A stretch of 32,130 nucleotides of DNA from Armatimonadaceae bacterium (GTDB lineage Bacteria; Armatimonadota; Armatimonadia; Armatimonadales; Armatimonadaceae). Location of the stretch: the NCBI GenBank assembly GCA_030447685.1, contig JAUJOK010000002.1, positions 130,072 through 162,201 on the forward strand, given 5' to 3'. Positions within the stretch are counted from its first letter, which is position 1; the number at the start of each line of letters is the position of its first letter. Position numbers and translations under genes: made by a program. A model generated the notes under the pieces. That model did no database searches and was not told where the DNA came from. It worked only from the letters and a program-made list of their open reading frames with translations. This document shows, piece after piece, positions 16,301 to 24,679 of the stretch.

Positions 16301-16538
16301 TGCCGGGAGCAACGGAACGGATAAAGAGCACCGGCTATCTACCGGTAATATTTGCATTCGGCGGAAGCTTGTGTTCCTGTTCACCTTCCGCCAGTCGCCG
16401 TAAAGCGCCCGCCTGCTTCCGGGCGGCCTGCGCCTGCTGCTCGAACCGCGCGCAATCTGTGCCAATAGTCAAAGCCGGGTGACTTTTGCCGGTTCCTTTG
16501 CGCGTGGTGTTCCGGAATCGCCGTGGTTGTGACGGCTT
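16301..16538. other. Stretch without a recognised gene
   Basis: Between the rpsF promoter and the tRNA promoter no recognisable coding sequence is seen. A 72-residue minus-strand frame (16335-16553) contains a short helical, Gln/Ala-rich part (FEQQAQAARKQAGALRRLAE), but it runs across the tRNA promoter -35 and lacks a good ribosome binding site. Confidence 0.5.
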
Positions 16539-16567
16539 TTGACAGCCTTCCAAAGTCGTGGTAGGCT
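16539..16567 (+). promoter_or_regulatory. Promoter of tRNA-Val
   Basis: A perfect TTGACA (16539-16544) is followed after 17 bases by TAGGCT (16562-16567). Transcription would start about 23 bases before the tRNA. Confidence 0.5.
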
Positions 16568-16596
16568 TATCTGCGGGCCTTTGGTGCCTGCGGCGC

Positions 16597-16668
16597 GGGC
16601 GGATAGCTCAGTGGTAGAGCGCTTGTCTTACAAACAAGTGGTCGGGGGTTCGAATCCCTCTCCGCCCA
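16597..16668 (+). tRNA. tRNA-Val (anticodon UAC)
   Basis: A full cloverleaf can be drawn. Acceptor GGGCGGA pairs with TCCGCCC, followed by discriminator A. The D arm is GCTC-AGTGGTA-GAGC. The anticodon stem CTTGT/ACAAG encloses loop CTTACAA, giving anticodon TAC at 16629-16631, which reads GUA valine codons. The T arm is GGGGG-TTCGAAT-CCCTC with a near-perfect stem. No CCA is encoded. Confidence 0.96.
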
Positions 16669-16793
16669 TTTCCCCTTTCACACCGTTGACTACCCCTGCT
16701 GGGTCCGGCTATGCGGGCGATGCTGCTGGAGTTCCCCGACGCGATCCCGCCTGCAATTTCCTGGATCGCCAGTCCATTATTATCAAAGCCCCC

Positions 16794-17801
16794 CTACCGT
16801 GTCGTTCCTGGCCGAATCGGTGCTGCTGCCGCTCTCGCCGCTTTGTTCGGCGTCGCGTTCTTTCGTCGTATCTCTTCGCGCACGAATTGACCGGAGGCGG
16901 TGAGCGCGGCGGCTCGCCAGCCGCCGCGCTCGTTCGCGCCGGGCTTCAGCGCGGCGGAAGCCTCCACCTTGTCTGCCACCGACCAATTACACCAACTGAT
17001 ATAGTTCGCGTCCAGGAACCGCCACCATTTTCGGGTCTCGTCGTAGTCGATCACGCCGTTGCCGCTCGCTTCGGTGGTTCCGAATTCCGTAACCATCAGG
17101 GCGACGCCGCTATTGAGCGCTTTCCGGGCCGTGTCCCGCAGCCATTGCTTATGGGTCGTCGCGTAGAAATGGAGCGTATAGGCGATGTTGTCGAACTTTA
17201 GCGGGTCCTTAGCCGCTTCGTCCACGCGCTGCGACCAGGCGGGCGTGCCGCACACGATGAGACTGTCCGGGGCATGGCGGCGAATGCTGCCAATTACCGC
17301 CTCGTGGTAGGGCTTGATGTCCCTGGACCACGAGTGGTTCTGCAGCGGCTCGTTGAACGGCTCATAAATCACGTTAGGGTACCGCGCGTAGCGCCGGGCC
17401 ATGTCGGCGAAGAACTCCTGGGCGCGCTCGGTATGCTGGTGGGCGTTGTGGTCATGCCAGTCAATGACGACGTAGATACCTGCGGCGATGGCGGCATCCA
17501 CGACGGCAATCACCTTCTGTTTTTCCCGCCGGGGATTTTCCAGGTAGCCGCCGTGCTCCACAGCCATCGCGGCCCGCACGAGCGTGCAGCGCCAGTCGTC
17601 GCGCAGCCAGTTCACGACATCGCGGTTGTAGTACTTGCCGATCCATTGGCTCCAGAACAGCGACATGCCGCGCAGCATGACCGGCCTGCCATGCCTGCCA
17701 ACGATGCGGCTGCCCCGAACTCGCAGCCGCCCGTTCTGGCCGACGACACTGCCACGGCTCCTGTTGCCGGTGTTTGCCTTCTTCGCTGATTGCTGCATCA
17801 C
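16794..17801 (-). CDS. Glycoside hydrolase family 5 (endoglucanase-like)
   Basis: The 335-residue product has GH5 hallmarks: an early strand PVMLRGMSLFWSQW, VIDWHDHNAHQH (113-123), the acid/base block VIYEPFNEP with Glu151, TLHFYATTHKQW, and the nucleophile block MVTEFGT with Glu239. Late WCNWSVADK is also typical. It most resembles the cellulase (GH5_2-like) branch, which cuts beta-1,4-glucans; the exact polymer is not certain. The N terminus (MMQQSAKKANTGNRSRGSVV) has no hydrophobic signal, and none is seen upstream in other frames, which is unusual for a cellulase. AAGGGAG precedes the start. The promoter is at 17839-17866. Confidence 0.9.
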   Translation of the reverse strand: MMQQSAKKANTGNRSRGSVVGQNGRLRVRGSRIVGRHGRPVMLRGMSLFWSQWIGKYYNRDVVNWLRDDWRCTLVRAAMAVEHGGYLENPRREKQKVIAVVDAAIAAGIYVVIDWHDHNAHQHTERAQEFFADMARRYARYPNVIYEPFNEPLQNHSWSRDIKPYHEAVIGSIRRHAPDSLIVCGTPAWSQRVDEAAKDPLKFDNIAYTLHFYATTHKQWLRDTARKALNSGVALMVTEFGTTEASGNGVIDYDETRKWWRFLDANYISWCNWSVADKVEASAALKPGANERGGWRAAALTASGQFVREEIRRKNATPNKAARAAAAPIRPGTTR

Positions 17802-17838
17802 TGCTCCCTTTACCCTAATTTTTTAACGAATCGTGGAT

Positions 17839-17866
17839 ATAGTACCCAGGCGCCGGACGGCAGCAA
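17839..17866 (-). promoter_or_regulatory. Promoter of the GH5 gene
   Basis: On the minus strand TTGCTG (17861-17866), a 16-base spacer and TACTAT (17839-17844) precede the GH5 start by about 40 bases. Confidence 0.4.
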
Positions 17867-18074
17867 AACGAGAAGGCCAGAGCCTGTGATGGAGCTTATT
17901 GGGGCTGTAGACGGGAGCGCGAATGGATAGCATTCCGCCTGCCACTATCCGGCGCTAAAGGCAGGTTTTCGTGAACGTCCTGTCGCATAGCAGATAGGGA
18001 TGCCGTGAAGTTTTCGTATCTCCTGATCGCCGTGCGCTTCGACTGCCACATTGACGGAGAAGGTGAGGGTAGGT

Positions 18075-18240
18075 ATGGCTTTTCATTATTCGGAGCGACA
18101 TCGGGAGGAATACTACTCGCTCGGTTTTGCGATCCTGCGCGGCTCCTTACAGCAAGCGGGCCACTCTGCACGACGGCTTCTACGGCCCCGACGACCATGC
18201 CTGGCAGGCGAATGTTCCGATGGTCCGGGCGGAGGGGTAA
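18075..18240 (+). pseudogene. Relic of a PhyH-like gene with internal deletion
   Basis: From the ATG at 18075 the frame reads MAFHYSERHREEYYSLGFAI and LRGSL, closely like the N terminus of phytanoyl-CoA dioxygenase-family proteins (compare FYRENGFVHVPALLS in the gene at 31926). Near 18150 it shifts, and another frame reads RATLHDGFYGPDDHAWQANV and PMVRAEG to a TAA at 18238-18240, which looks like a normal C terminus. The central catalytic domain is missing. The family assignment of the second part is uncertain. Confidence 0.4.
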
Positions 18241-18261
18241 GGAGGTAGGGTACCATTACCT

Positions 18262-19146
18262 ATGCACTCAACGAACGAGCCGACACCACCCCTGTACAGT
18301 CATGTATGCATTGCGGATGCGGATGGCGCGCAGGAGCGGATATACTTTTCCGGTCCCCGCCATTTCGAGGCCCCCAACTGGTCGCCGGATGGAAGCTGCC
18401 TTCTGCTGAACAGCCAGGGAAAGCTGTGGCGTCTTTCCATCCGGGGCGGCGACCCGGAACCTGTCAATACCGGCTCCGTCACCGGCATCAACAATGACCA
18501 CGGCATCTCCCCGGACGGAACGCTTTATGTGATCTCCGCGGGGCATATGTACGTTCTGCCTGCTTCCGGGGGAGAACCCCGCCAGATTACCACGCTTGCT
18601 CCGAGCTACTATCACGGCTGGTCGCCCGACGGGAAAACGCTCGCGTACTGCGCCCGGCGAGACGGAATTTTCAACCTGTACGCCATTTCGGTCGAAGGCG
18701 GCGCGGAGAAGCGCCTGACCTTCGGCGGGGGCTACGACGACGGCCCGGATTACTCGCCGGACGGTCGCTGGGTCTACTTTAACTCGAACCGTACCGGAAG
18801 CTGGTGTATCTGGCGTATCCCAGCGGACGGCGGCGGGCCGGAGGACGCGCGGGCGGAGCAGATTACCGGCGATGACTACGAGGACTGGTTCCCCCATCCC
18901 TCGCCGGACGGCAAATGGATGGTGTTTTTATCGTATCCGAAAGGAACGCGCGGGCACCCGCCCAACCAGGATGTCGTGTTGCGAAGGATGCCGCTGCCGG
19001 ACGATTCCGGCAGGGTCGGAGCGATTGAAGAGATCGTTTCTCTGTTTGGCGGCCAGGGCACCCTGAACGTCAACTCGTGGTCGCCCGACAGCACCCGATT
19101 CGCCTACGTGCGCTACTCGCCGGGCGCAGAAGAGCCGACGCTTTGA
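18262..19146 (+). CDS. PD40/TolB-like beta-propeller protein
   Basis: The 294-residue product carries at least five WD40-like PD40 repeats, each with an SPDG core: NWSPDGSCLLLNS, GISPDGTLYVISA, GWSPDGKTLAYCA, DYSPDGRWVYFNS and HPSPDGKWMVFLS, plus WSPDSTRFAYV near the end. Such propellers occur in TolB and in the N-terminal part of prolyl oligopeptidases. No peptidase domain and no signal peptide are present, so a cytoplasmic binding or sensing role is possible. GGAGGT lies about 14 bases before the ATG. Ten bases separate it from the first aldo/keto reductase, implying one transcript. Confidence 0.85.
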   Translation: MHSTNEPTPPLYSHVCIADADGAQERIYFSGPRHFEAPNWSPDGSCLLLNSQGKLWRLSIRGGDPEPVNTGSVTGINNDHGISPDGTLYVISAGHMYVLPASGGEPRQITTLAPSYYHGWSPDGKTLAYCARRDGIFNLYAISVEGGAEKRLTFGGGYDDGPDYSPDGRWVYFNSNRTGSWCIWRIPADGGGPEDARAEQITGDDYEDWFPHPSPDGKWMVFLSYPKGTRGHPPNQDVVLRRMPLPDDSGRVGAIEEIVSLFGGQGTLNVNSWSPDSTRFAYVRYSPGAEEPTL

Positions 19147-19156
19147 GGAGGAATAG

Positions 19157-20104
19157 ATGAACTACCGACGCCTGGGCCGATCCGGCCTGAAGGTTTCCGA
19201 GATATGCCTGGGAGCATGGATCAACTTCGGCGGCAAGATCGAAGACACCGATACCTTCGCCGTTCTCGACGCGGCACTCGAGGAGGGGATCGACTTCTTC
19301 GATACCGCCGACGTGTATGCGGGCGGCAAGGCCGAAGAGGTCATGGGCCGCTGGATGAAAAGCCGGGACCGGCGCACGCTGACCATCGCGACCAAGTGCC
19401 GCTGGCGCATGTGGGACGGCCCCAACGGCGAAGGGGCGGGCCGCAAGCACATTATGGACGCCTGCGACGACAGCCTGCGTCGCTTGCAGACCGACTATAT
19501 CGACCTGTACCAGATTCACGGCCCCGACCGTGACACGCCTGCCGAAGAGACGCTGCGCGCCCTGGATGACCTGGTGCGGGCGGGAAAGATTCGCTACTTC
19601 GGCTGGAGCAACTACGACGCGGAGATGATTGGGGAAAGCGCGCGCCTGTCGGAGAAACTTCTTCTGAACCGAGCGATCTCACTGCAGAACAACTACAGTA
19701 TGCTGGTGCGGGGAACCGAGAAGCGGGAAAACCCGCGCTGCGTGCAGGAGGGTATTGGCCTTATCCCCTACTCGCCGCTGGCGCAGGGTCTGCTTTCGGA
19801 AAAGTACCTGGACGGCGCGGTTCCGGCAGGAAGCCGGGCCGAGGGAAACGAAGGGCTGGCAAAGCGCCTGAACGAGAACCTTCCCACGATGAAGGCGCTG
19901 GCTGAGTTCGCCCATGCGCGTGACCTGCGGCTGTCACAGCTTGCGCTGGCGTGGCTGCTGCACCAGCCGGCGATGACCGCGCCGATTATCGGCGCGACCC
20001 GCCCGGAACAGGTGAAAGAGAACGCCAGTGCGTCCGGCGTGAAGCTGTCCGGCGACGACCTGGCGCAGATAGAGACTATTCTAAAAGGGCCGGAGGCGAA
20101 GTAG
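19157..20104 (+). CDS. Aldo/keto reductase (first of two)
   Basis: The 315-residue product is of the NADPH-dependent AKR fold, close to the potassium-channel-beta/YghZ-like branch. The tetrad is visible: Asp49 and Tyr54 (FFDTADVY), Lys80 (TIATKCRW) and His121 (LYQIHGPD). Late blocks IPYSPLAQGLLSEKY, QLALAWLLHQPAMTAPIIGA and TRPEQVKEN bind cofactor. A GGAGGAA ribosome site precedes the ATG. The neighbouring second AKR and dehydrogenase suggest that they act on a sugar or its acid, but the substrate is unknown. Confidence 0.93.
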   Translation: MNYRRLGRSGLKVSEICLGAWINFGGKIEDTDTFAVLDAALEEGIDFFDTADVYAGGKAEEVMGRWMKSRDRRTLTIATKCRWRMWDGPNGEGAGRKHIMDACDDSLRRLQTDYIDLYQIHGPDRDTPAEETLRALDDLVRAGKIRYFGWSNYDAEMIGESARLSEKLLLNRAISLQNNYSMLVRGTEKRENPRCVQEGIGLIPYSPLAQGLLSEKYLDGAVPAGSRAEGNEGLAKRLNENLPTMKALAEFAHARDLRLSQLALAWLLHQPAMTAPIIGATRPEQVKENASASGVKLSGDDLAQIETILKGPEAK

Positions 20105-20108
20105 AACC

Positions 20109-21083
20109 ATGAAGAGCACCCTTCCTGAACAAACGCTGGGTCAGTCCGACCTGCGCGTCAGCCGCATCGCGCTCGGCTGCATGGGACTGGCCGGTACCTG
20201 GAACCCCGCCGAGGTCGGCGACGAGAACCGGCGCAAAGCCATCGCCTCCTTCGAGGCCGCGCTGGAAGCGGGCATCACCTTCTTCGATCACGCGGATATC
20301 TATGGCGGCACGGCCTGCGAAAGCATCTTCAAGGATTGCCTGAAGGCTGTGCCCGGCAGCCGCGAGCGTATCGTCATTGCCACCAAATTCGGTATCCGGT
20401 CCGGGTACTACGACCACTCCCCGGAGCACATTCGCGCCAGTATCCGGGGTTCGCTGGACCGCCTCGGAATCGAGTACGTGGATCTGTACCAGATTCATCG
20501 GCCCGACCCGCTGAGCCACCCGCGTGAGACGGCGCGGGTGCTGGACGAACTGGTAGACCAGGGACTGGTGCGCCACATCGGTGTCTCGAACTACTACCCA
20601 CACCAGACGCTCGCACTGCAAAAATATTTGAAAGCGCCTATCGTCTCGAACCAGATTTCGATCTCGCTGCTGCGTCTCGACCCCATTTATGAAGGCGCGG
20701 CGGGGCCGTCACGACCCACAGGGCCGGGCGGCGACGGCGTGCTCGATCAATGCCTGGAGTTCGCTATCACGCCTCTTGCCTACAGCCCGGTCGGGGGCGG
20801 CTGGCTGACGGGGCGGCGCGAAGTCCCGGCGGATAACCCGCGCAAAGAGACAATAGACCGGACGCTGGCGTCCCTGCGCGAGATGAGCGCGGCCTATGGC
20901 GGCGCGACACCGACCCAGCTTGCCACCGCCTGGCTGCTGGCGCACCCGGCGGGCATCATCCCGCTCGTCGGCTCGAACAACCCGGAGCATATTCGCGAGG
21001 CGGCAGGCGCGGCGCGTATTTCCCTGTCGCGCACGGACTGGTACAAGCTGTGGGTGGCCGCGCGCGGCGAGCGGGTGCCGTAA
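20109..21083 (+). CDS. Aldo/keto reductase (second, YdhF-like)
   Basis: The 324-residue product has the tetrad Asp60 and Tyr65 (FFDHADIYGG), Lys93 (VIATKFGI) and His130 (LYQIHRPD). The DHADIYGG form is that of the YdhF group. It follows the first AKR by four bases, yet the two are clearly different subfamilies, so this is not a recent tandem copy. Late blocks ITPLAYSPVGGGWLTG and IIPLVGSNNPEHIREA are typical. Its stop shares a base with the next ATG, so translation is coupled. Confidence 0.93.
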   Translation: MKSTLPEQTLGQSDLRVSRIALGCMGLAGTWNPAEVGDENRRKAIASFEAALEAGITFFDHADIYGGTACESIFKDCLKAVPGSRERIVIATKFGIRSGYYDHSPEHIRASIRGSLDRLGIEYVDLYQIHRPDPLSHPRETARVLDELVDQGLVRHIGVSNYYPHQTLALQKYLKAPIVSNQISISLLRLDPIYEGAAGPSRPTGPGGDGVLDQCLEFAITPLAYSPVGGGWLTGRREVPADNPRKETIDRTLASLREMSAAYGGATPTQLATAWLLAHPAGIIPLVGSNNPEHIREAAGAARISLSRTDWYKLWVAARGERVP

Positions 21084-22054
21084 TGAACGGCTCTGCTGCC
21101 TCCCTTAAGATCCTTATCTCCGACAGCGACCCGGCCCTGCACGCGCAGGTGCGCGCCCTGTCGGACCGCATCGAGATCGTCACGCCGCAGCAGGTCAAGG
21201 AGCAGGCGAAACTCCTGGAGGGTATTGACGCGGCTTATGGCGGGCTGAACCCGTCGCAGATGGCCCAGGCCCCGAATCTGCGCTGGTACCAGACGGCGGG
21301 CGCGGGTGTCAACGGCCTGATCACCCCGGAGATTCGCGAACGTGCCGATCTTGTCATCACCAATGCAAGCGGCATCCACGCCGAACCGATCACCGAGCAT
21401 ATGTTCGGAATGCTGCTCATGGTGACACGCCGATTATATGAGGCGCGCGAACAGCAGAAGACCCGGCAATGGCGCGGCGGCTATCCCTTCGGGGCGAACG
21501 TAACGCTGCTGGCCGATAAAACGCTCGGTGTTCTGGGTGTCGGGGCCATCGGCGGGCACAGCGCGCATGTCGGCAGGGCGTTCAAGATGCGCGTGGTGGG
21601 CCTGCGGCGGGGCGGTGCCTCGCACCCGGACGTGGAGCGCATGTATACGCCCGAGGAACGCCTTGCCTTCTTTGCCGAATGCGATGTGGTGATGAACTCG
21701 CTGCCGCTGACCGGCAACACGCGCGGCTTTATGGGGAAGGCGGAGCTTGCGGCATTAAAGCCCGGCGCTATCGTTATCAACACCGGGCGTGGCGCGACTA
21801 TCGACACCGACGCGCTGCGGGCCGCCCTCCACGACGGGCACGTCGGCGCGGCCCTGCTGGATGTGACGGACCCGGAGCCGCTGCCCGAAGACCACCCGCT
21901 CTGGACGACACCGAACGTGTTCATTACCCCCCACTACAGCGGCGCTCATCCGGCCTACGATGAGCGTGCAGGCCGCATCTTCCTGGACAACCTGCGCCGG
22001 TTTCTGGCAGGCGAGCCTCTGGTGAACATCGTAGACAAGCAGGAAGGTTACTGA
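21083..22054 (+). CDS. D-2-hydroxyacid dehydrogenase, NAD(P)-dependent
   Basis: The 323-residue product has the NAD-binding motif GVGAIGG (152-158) and the catalytic trio Arg236 (NTGRGATID), Glu265 (DPEPLP) and His284 (ITPHYSG). Such enzymes interconvert 2-keto acids and D-2-hydroxyacids, for example glyoxylate or hydroxypyruvate; the exact acid cannot be told. The ATG at 21083 overlaps the upstream TAA by one base. An earlier start at 21050 would run inside the AKR gene. It is the last gene of the cluster and is followed by a terminator. Confidence 0.93.
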   Translation: MNGSAASLKILISDSDPALHAQVRALSDRIEIVTPQQVKEQAKLLEGIDAAYGGLNPSQMAQAPNLRWYQTAGAGVNGLITPEIRERADLVITNASGIHAEPITEHMFGMLLMVTRRLYEAREQQKTRQWRGGYPFGANVTLLADKTLGVLGVGAIGGHSAHVGRAFKMRVVGLRRGGASHPDVERMYTPEERLAFFAECDVVMNSLPLTGNTRGFMGKAELAALKPGAIVINTGRGATIDTDALRAALHDGHVGAALLDVTDPEPLPEDHPLWTTPNVFITPHYSGAHPAYDERAGRIFLDNLRRFLAGEPLVNIVDKQEGY

Positions 22055-22128
22055 ATCATCTCGCTGCTGGATTCTTCGTTGCGCGAGCGGGTCGAGATGG
22101 ACAGGATCAACCTCTTGAGATCGGCCAA

Positions 22129-22166
22129 GAAAAGACCCGCAGGCGCGAAACCCGCGGGTCTTTTTA
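22129..22166. terminator. Bidirectional rho-independent terminator
   Basis: AAAAGACCCGC (22130-22140) and GCGGGTCTTTTT (22154-22165) form a strong stem with a 13-base loop. A T run follows on the plus strand and, through the A run, also on the minus strand. It ends both the oxidoreductase cluster and the convergent secretin-like cluster. Confidence 0.85.
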
Positions 22167-22191
22167 CGTTTCCCGGTGAGTTGCGACGGTT

Positions 22192-22970
22192 TCAGGGCGT
22201 GGTTGCTTCCTCGTTGCCGTCAGGTATAACCATCGGGATGATTTCCAGATAATATAATACTCCCGGCTCTTTCGGCTTAAAGTTGTCTATGCTCCGGCCC
22301 TGCGGCAGGGACGGTGGCTGGCTCTCAGGGCGACTGGAATCCGGGACATAGGGCAACCCAACACGCAGCATCTGATTATTGGCCACACGGCCAGTTGCCT
22401 GCACGGCCCAATCCGCTTGGCGAATAGAGGAGTCATTTTCCTCCAGCCACCTCCATAAGCGCCAATTCACGTATAACATTACCGAATCATCTGGATTGAT
22501 GCGGGGCGTAACTTGTATCACGTAACCATTCCGCCCGGCGACGCTTATGGTGCCGGCCCCATGGGTGACGGTGGTGACAAGAGGAGTGCTCAGCCTCTGC
22601 TCGATGCGCTTGCCATCCCCGGTGAATAGGGCACGCAAAAGGTGTATCTTCATCGTCACCTGGCGCGGAGGCACATCCAAGAGCCGCACCGTGTTTTTTA
22701 TTTGCTTGATAGCCTCCGCGTTCCATGTACCGTCAGCGTGTTTTTCCGGTCGTCCGGAGTGATTCGCACGATGCCGGAAGGCAGAAGCGGTTCCTCAATG
22801 TCAGGTTGCTCTTCGCTGACAGAGCGGCTGGACGTGCCGGTCTTGAGGAAATCGGCTAAAACGGATGGAGGAACGAACTGCAAGGCGATCTTCTCGGCTA
22901 CGATTCTCTGAGCGAGCGCGGCGCTGGTAATCGCAAGCATCGCGACAAGCAAAAGCGCAAAACGGTGCAT
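22192..22970 (-). CDS. Secretin-like exported protein A (frameshifted)
   Basis: A signal peptide (MHRFALLLVAMLAITSAALA) is followed by a short N domain (KIALQFVPPSVLADFLKTG), a segment like the secretin N fold (PLLPSGIVRITPDDRKNTLT, VHGT), and after a frameshift near 22728 EAIKQIKNTVRLLDVPPRQV. A domain like the secretin core comes next (TPLVTTVTHGAGTISVAGRN, YVIQVTPRINPDDSVMLYVN). The C terminus is PGVLYYLEIIPMVI. Restoring one G (ACGCGG to ACGGCGG) mends the frame to 259 residues. It is a paralogue of the next two genes. There is no pore-forming gate or long barrel region, so it is not a full secretin. Last in the three-gene unit. Confidence 0.75.
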
Positions 22971-23065
22971 TCTTCTTCTCCCTTCCACGGCGGGCCACCA
23001 GCGACCCTGGCCGCTAATTCCCGCCTGCGGCGCGCGGGCACCTGGCTGAACAAGGAAAGGGGTCG

Positions 23066-23821
23066 TTACGGCGTCGCCGACTGTTCGAGAGTTATCTCGG
23101 ATGGCAGGATTTCCAGATAATACAGGCTGCCTGGTTCCTTCGGCTTGAAGTCGTCTATAGCCGAGCCTTGGGGCGGCTGCTCGTTGGACAGGCCGCCCGA
23201 ATCCGGCACGAAGGGCACGGCGAGGCGCAGTGTCTGCCCGGCGCGAGTGCGGCGAGTTCGCTGTACTGTTCGCGTAATCTGCCTGTTCCCGTTCTGTAGG
23301 ATACGCAGATTCCAATTCATGGATAACGTTATGGAATTATCGCCGTTAATGTGGGGCGTCACCTCTATCTCATAGCCGCCGCGACCGGTAACGCTGACCT
23401 TGCCCGTTCCGTTGTTGACGGTGGTCAGGATAGGAGTCTGGAGCGTCTTCTCACTCCGCTTTCCGTCCGCCGCGAACCGAGCCTCCATCAAGCGCATCTT
23501 CAGGAGAACGATACGCGGCTTCACATCATACAGGCGGACAATATCTCTAAACTGCGTAATGGCTTCGGCAGTGCCGGTCACCAGCAGCGAATTATCCGCG
23601 TTGTACGCGACGACGTTTTTGATGCCGAACGGCAGGAGCGGTTCCTGAACATCCGAATCTCCGCCGCCGGTGGAGCGCGTTATATTCGCGGTCTTGAGTG
23701 TGTGGACAAAGTCCGAAGGCTGAACGTGGTTCAGACGAATCTTTACCGTCTCGATCTTTTGAGCGACAACGGCGTTTGCCAATAGCAGGACCGTAAGCAG
23801 TGACAGCGCGAAGCGGGACAT
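23066..23821 (-). CDS. Secretin-like exported protein B
   Basis: The 251-residue product begins with a signal peptide (MSRFALSLLTVLLLANAVVA). Next come KIRLNHVQPSDFVHTLKTAN, PLLPFGIKNVVAYNADNSLL with VTGTAEAITQFRDIVRLYDV, and the core KPRIVLLKMRLMEARFAADG, TPILTTVNNGTGKVSVTGRG, YEIEVTPHINGDNSITLSMN. The end is FKPKEPGSLYYLEILP. The TTVNN...IxVTPxIN order is that of the type II/III secretion secretin domain, but the protein is far shorter than PilQ or GspD. The frame is intact. The ATG at 23821 is chosen because the signal peptide begins there. Function unknown; likely periplasmic or outer-membrane. Confidence 0.82.
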   Translation of the reverse strand: MSRFALSLLTVLLLANAVVAQKIETVKIRLNHVQPSDFVHTLKTANITRSTGGGDSDVQEPLLPFGIKNVVAYNADNSLLVTGTAEAITQFRDIVRLYDVKPRIVLLKMRLMEARFAADGKRSEKTLQTPILTTVNNGTGKVSVTGRGGYEIEVTPHINGDNSITLSMNWNLRILQNGNRQITRTVQRTRRTRAGQTLRLAVPFVPDSGGLSNEQPPQGSAIDDFKPKEPGSLYYLEILPSEITLEQSATP

Positions 23822-23850
23822 TTTCTCTCTTCTTTTCCTAATGTGTTTGG

Positions 23851-24576
23851 TTACAGAACGGCAGCATTGTCTTCGGTGATTGTCGGTGTCGCTTCCAGAT
23901 AATAGGCGACGAACTCTCCTTCCCATCTCTCCGGCATCCGCCCCTGACGCACCACTTCCTGAACTTTTGCGTTGGGAGAATTAGTTACGCCGAAGCGCGG
24001 CGTCGTCTGCCCGGCCTGGACACGCACCGTCCGCCGTTCCCAGAGACCTGCCTGATTATTGAAACCCAGTACCATCGTTAGGGTTAACGAGTTATCGTCG
24101 TTAAGGCGCGGCAGAACGGACACGGTGTATACCGGCTGATCTCTGAGAAGAGCAGCCAGCAGGGCGATGCCGTTACCCTTATCCGACAGGGGCATGGCCG
24201 TCTCTTTCCGCTGACCATCCGCCGTGAATCGAACGCTTGTGACACGAGCATTCATCAGCACCTTTTGCGGCGACAGGTCTGTCTGCTGAATTCGTTCTTT
24301 CAGCGTTTCAATGGCCCTGGCGGTGCCGCGCACGGTGAGGGAGTTGTCCCGGATATTGGGCGCGACCAGTACGATGCCTTCCGGCAGAAGCGTTCGCTGT
24401 CGGGACTCCCTCTCCGGATTTCCGGGTCTGCGGAGCGGCAGGCCGGTTTTCAGGCGATGGGCTGTATCGGGGGCGGCGAGAAAGCGCAGGGGGATTTTCT
24501 CCAGGACGAGCTTCTGCGAAAATCCGGGGACAGCGAGCGCAAGCAGTGCAAGCAGCAGCAATACAGGGCGGTGCAT
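23851..24576 (-). CDS. Secretin-like exported protein C
   Basis: The 241-residue product has a signal peptide (MHRPVLLLLALLALAVPGFS), KIPLRFLAAPDTAHRLKTGL, TLLPEGIVLVAPNIRDNSLT with VRGTARAIETLKERI, and the core VLMNARVTSVRFTADGQRKE followed by YTVSVLPRLNDDNSLTLTMV. It is the most divergent of the three: the TTVNN block is replaced by PLSDKGNGIALLAALL and the C terminus lacks FKPKEPG. GAGAGGAGAAGAAG precedes the ATG. It heads the three-gene unit and is divergent from folC across a 103-base gap. Confidence 0.8.
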   Translation of the reverse strand: MHRPVLLLLALLALAVPGFSQKLVLEKIPLRFLAAPDTAHRLKTGLPLRRPGNPERESRQRTLLPEGIVLVAPNIRDNSLTVRGTARAIETLKERIQQTDLSPQKVLMNARVTSVRFTADGQRKETAMPLSDKGNGIALLAALLRDQPVYTVSVLPRLNDDNSLTLTMVLGFNNQAGLWERRTVRVQAGQTTPRFGVTNSPNAKVQEVVRQGRMPERWEGEFVAYYLEATPTITEDNAAVL

Positions 24577-24644
24577 CTTCTTCTCCTCTCTCCAGCGAAC
24601 CAGGTAAACCGATTGTCACTTTACTTCCGCCCACTCTGGGGCAA

Positions 24645-24679
24645 TTCCTTCCTGCCCAACCCTGTGCTACAATTCCGGC
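24645..24679 (+). promoter_or_regulatory. Promoter of folC, possibly leaderless
   Basis: TTCCTT (24645-24650), 17 bases, then TGCTACAAT (24665-24673, extended -10). The GTG start is at 24680, six bases past the -10, with no ribosome site in between, so transcription would start at or by the start codon. Confidence 0.5.

Noticed and set aside
14960..16324. A 454-codon plus-strand frame across ssb and rpsF
   Set aside because: It is opposite three certain minus-strand genes and its product has Gly/Arg-rich text typical of antisense frames in GC-rich DNA.
16335..16553. A 72-residue minus-strand frame between rpsF and the tRNA
   Set aside because: It has no good ribosome site, overlaps the tRNA promoter and shows no known family; only its helical middle is notable.
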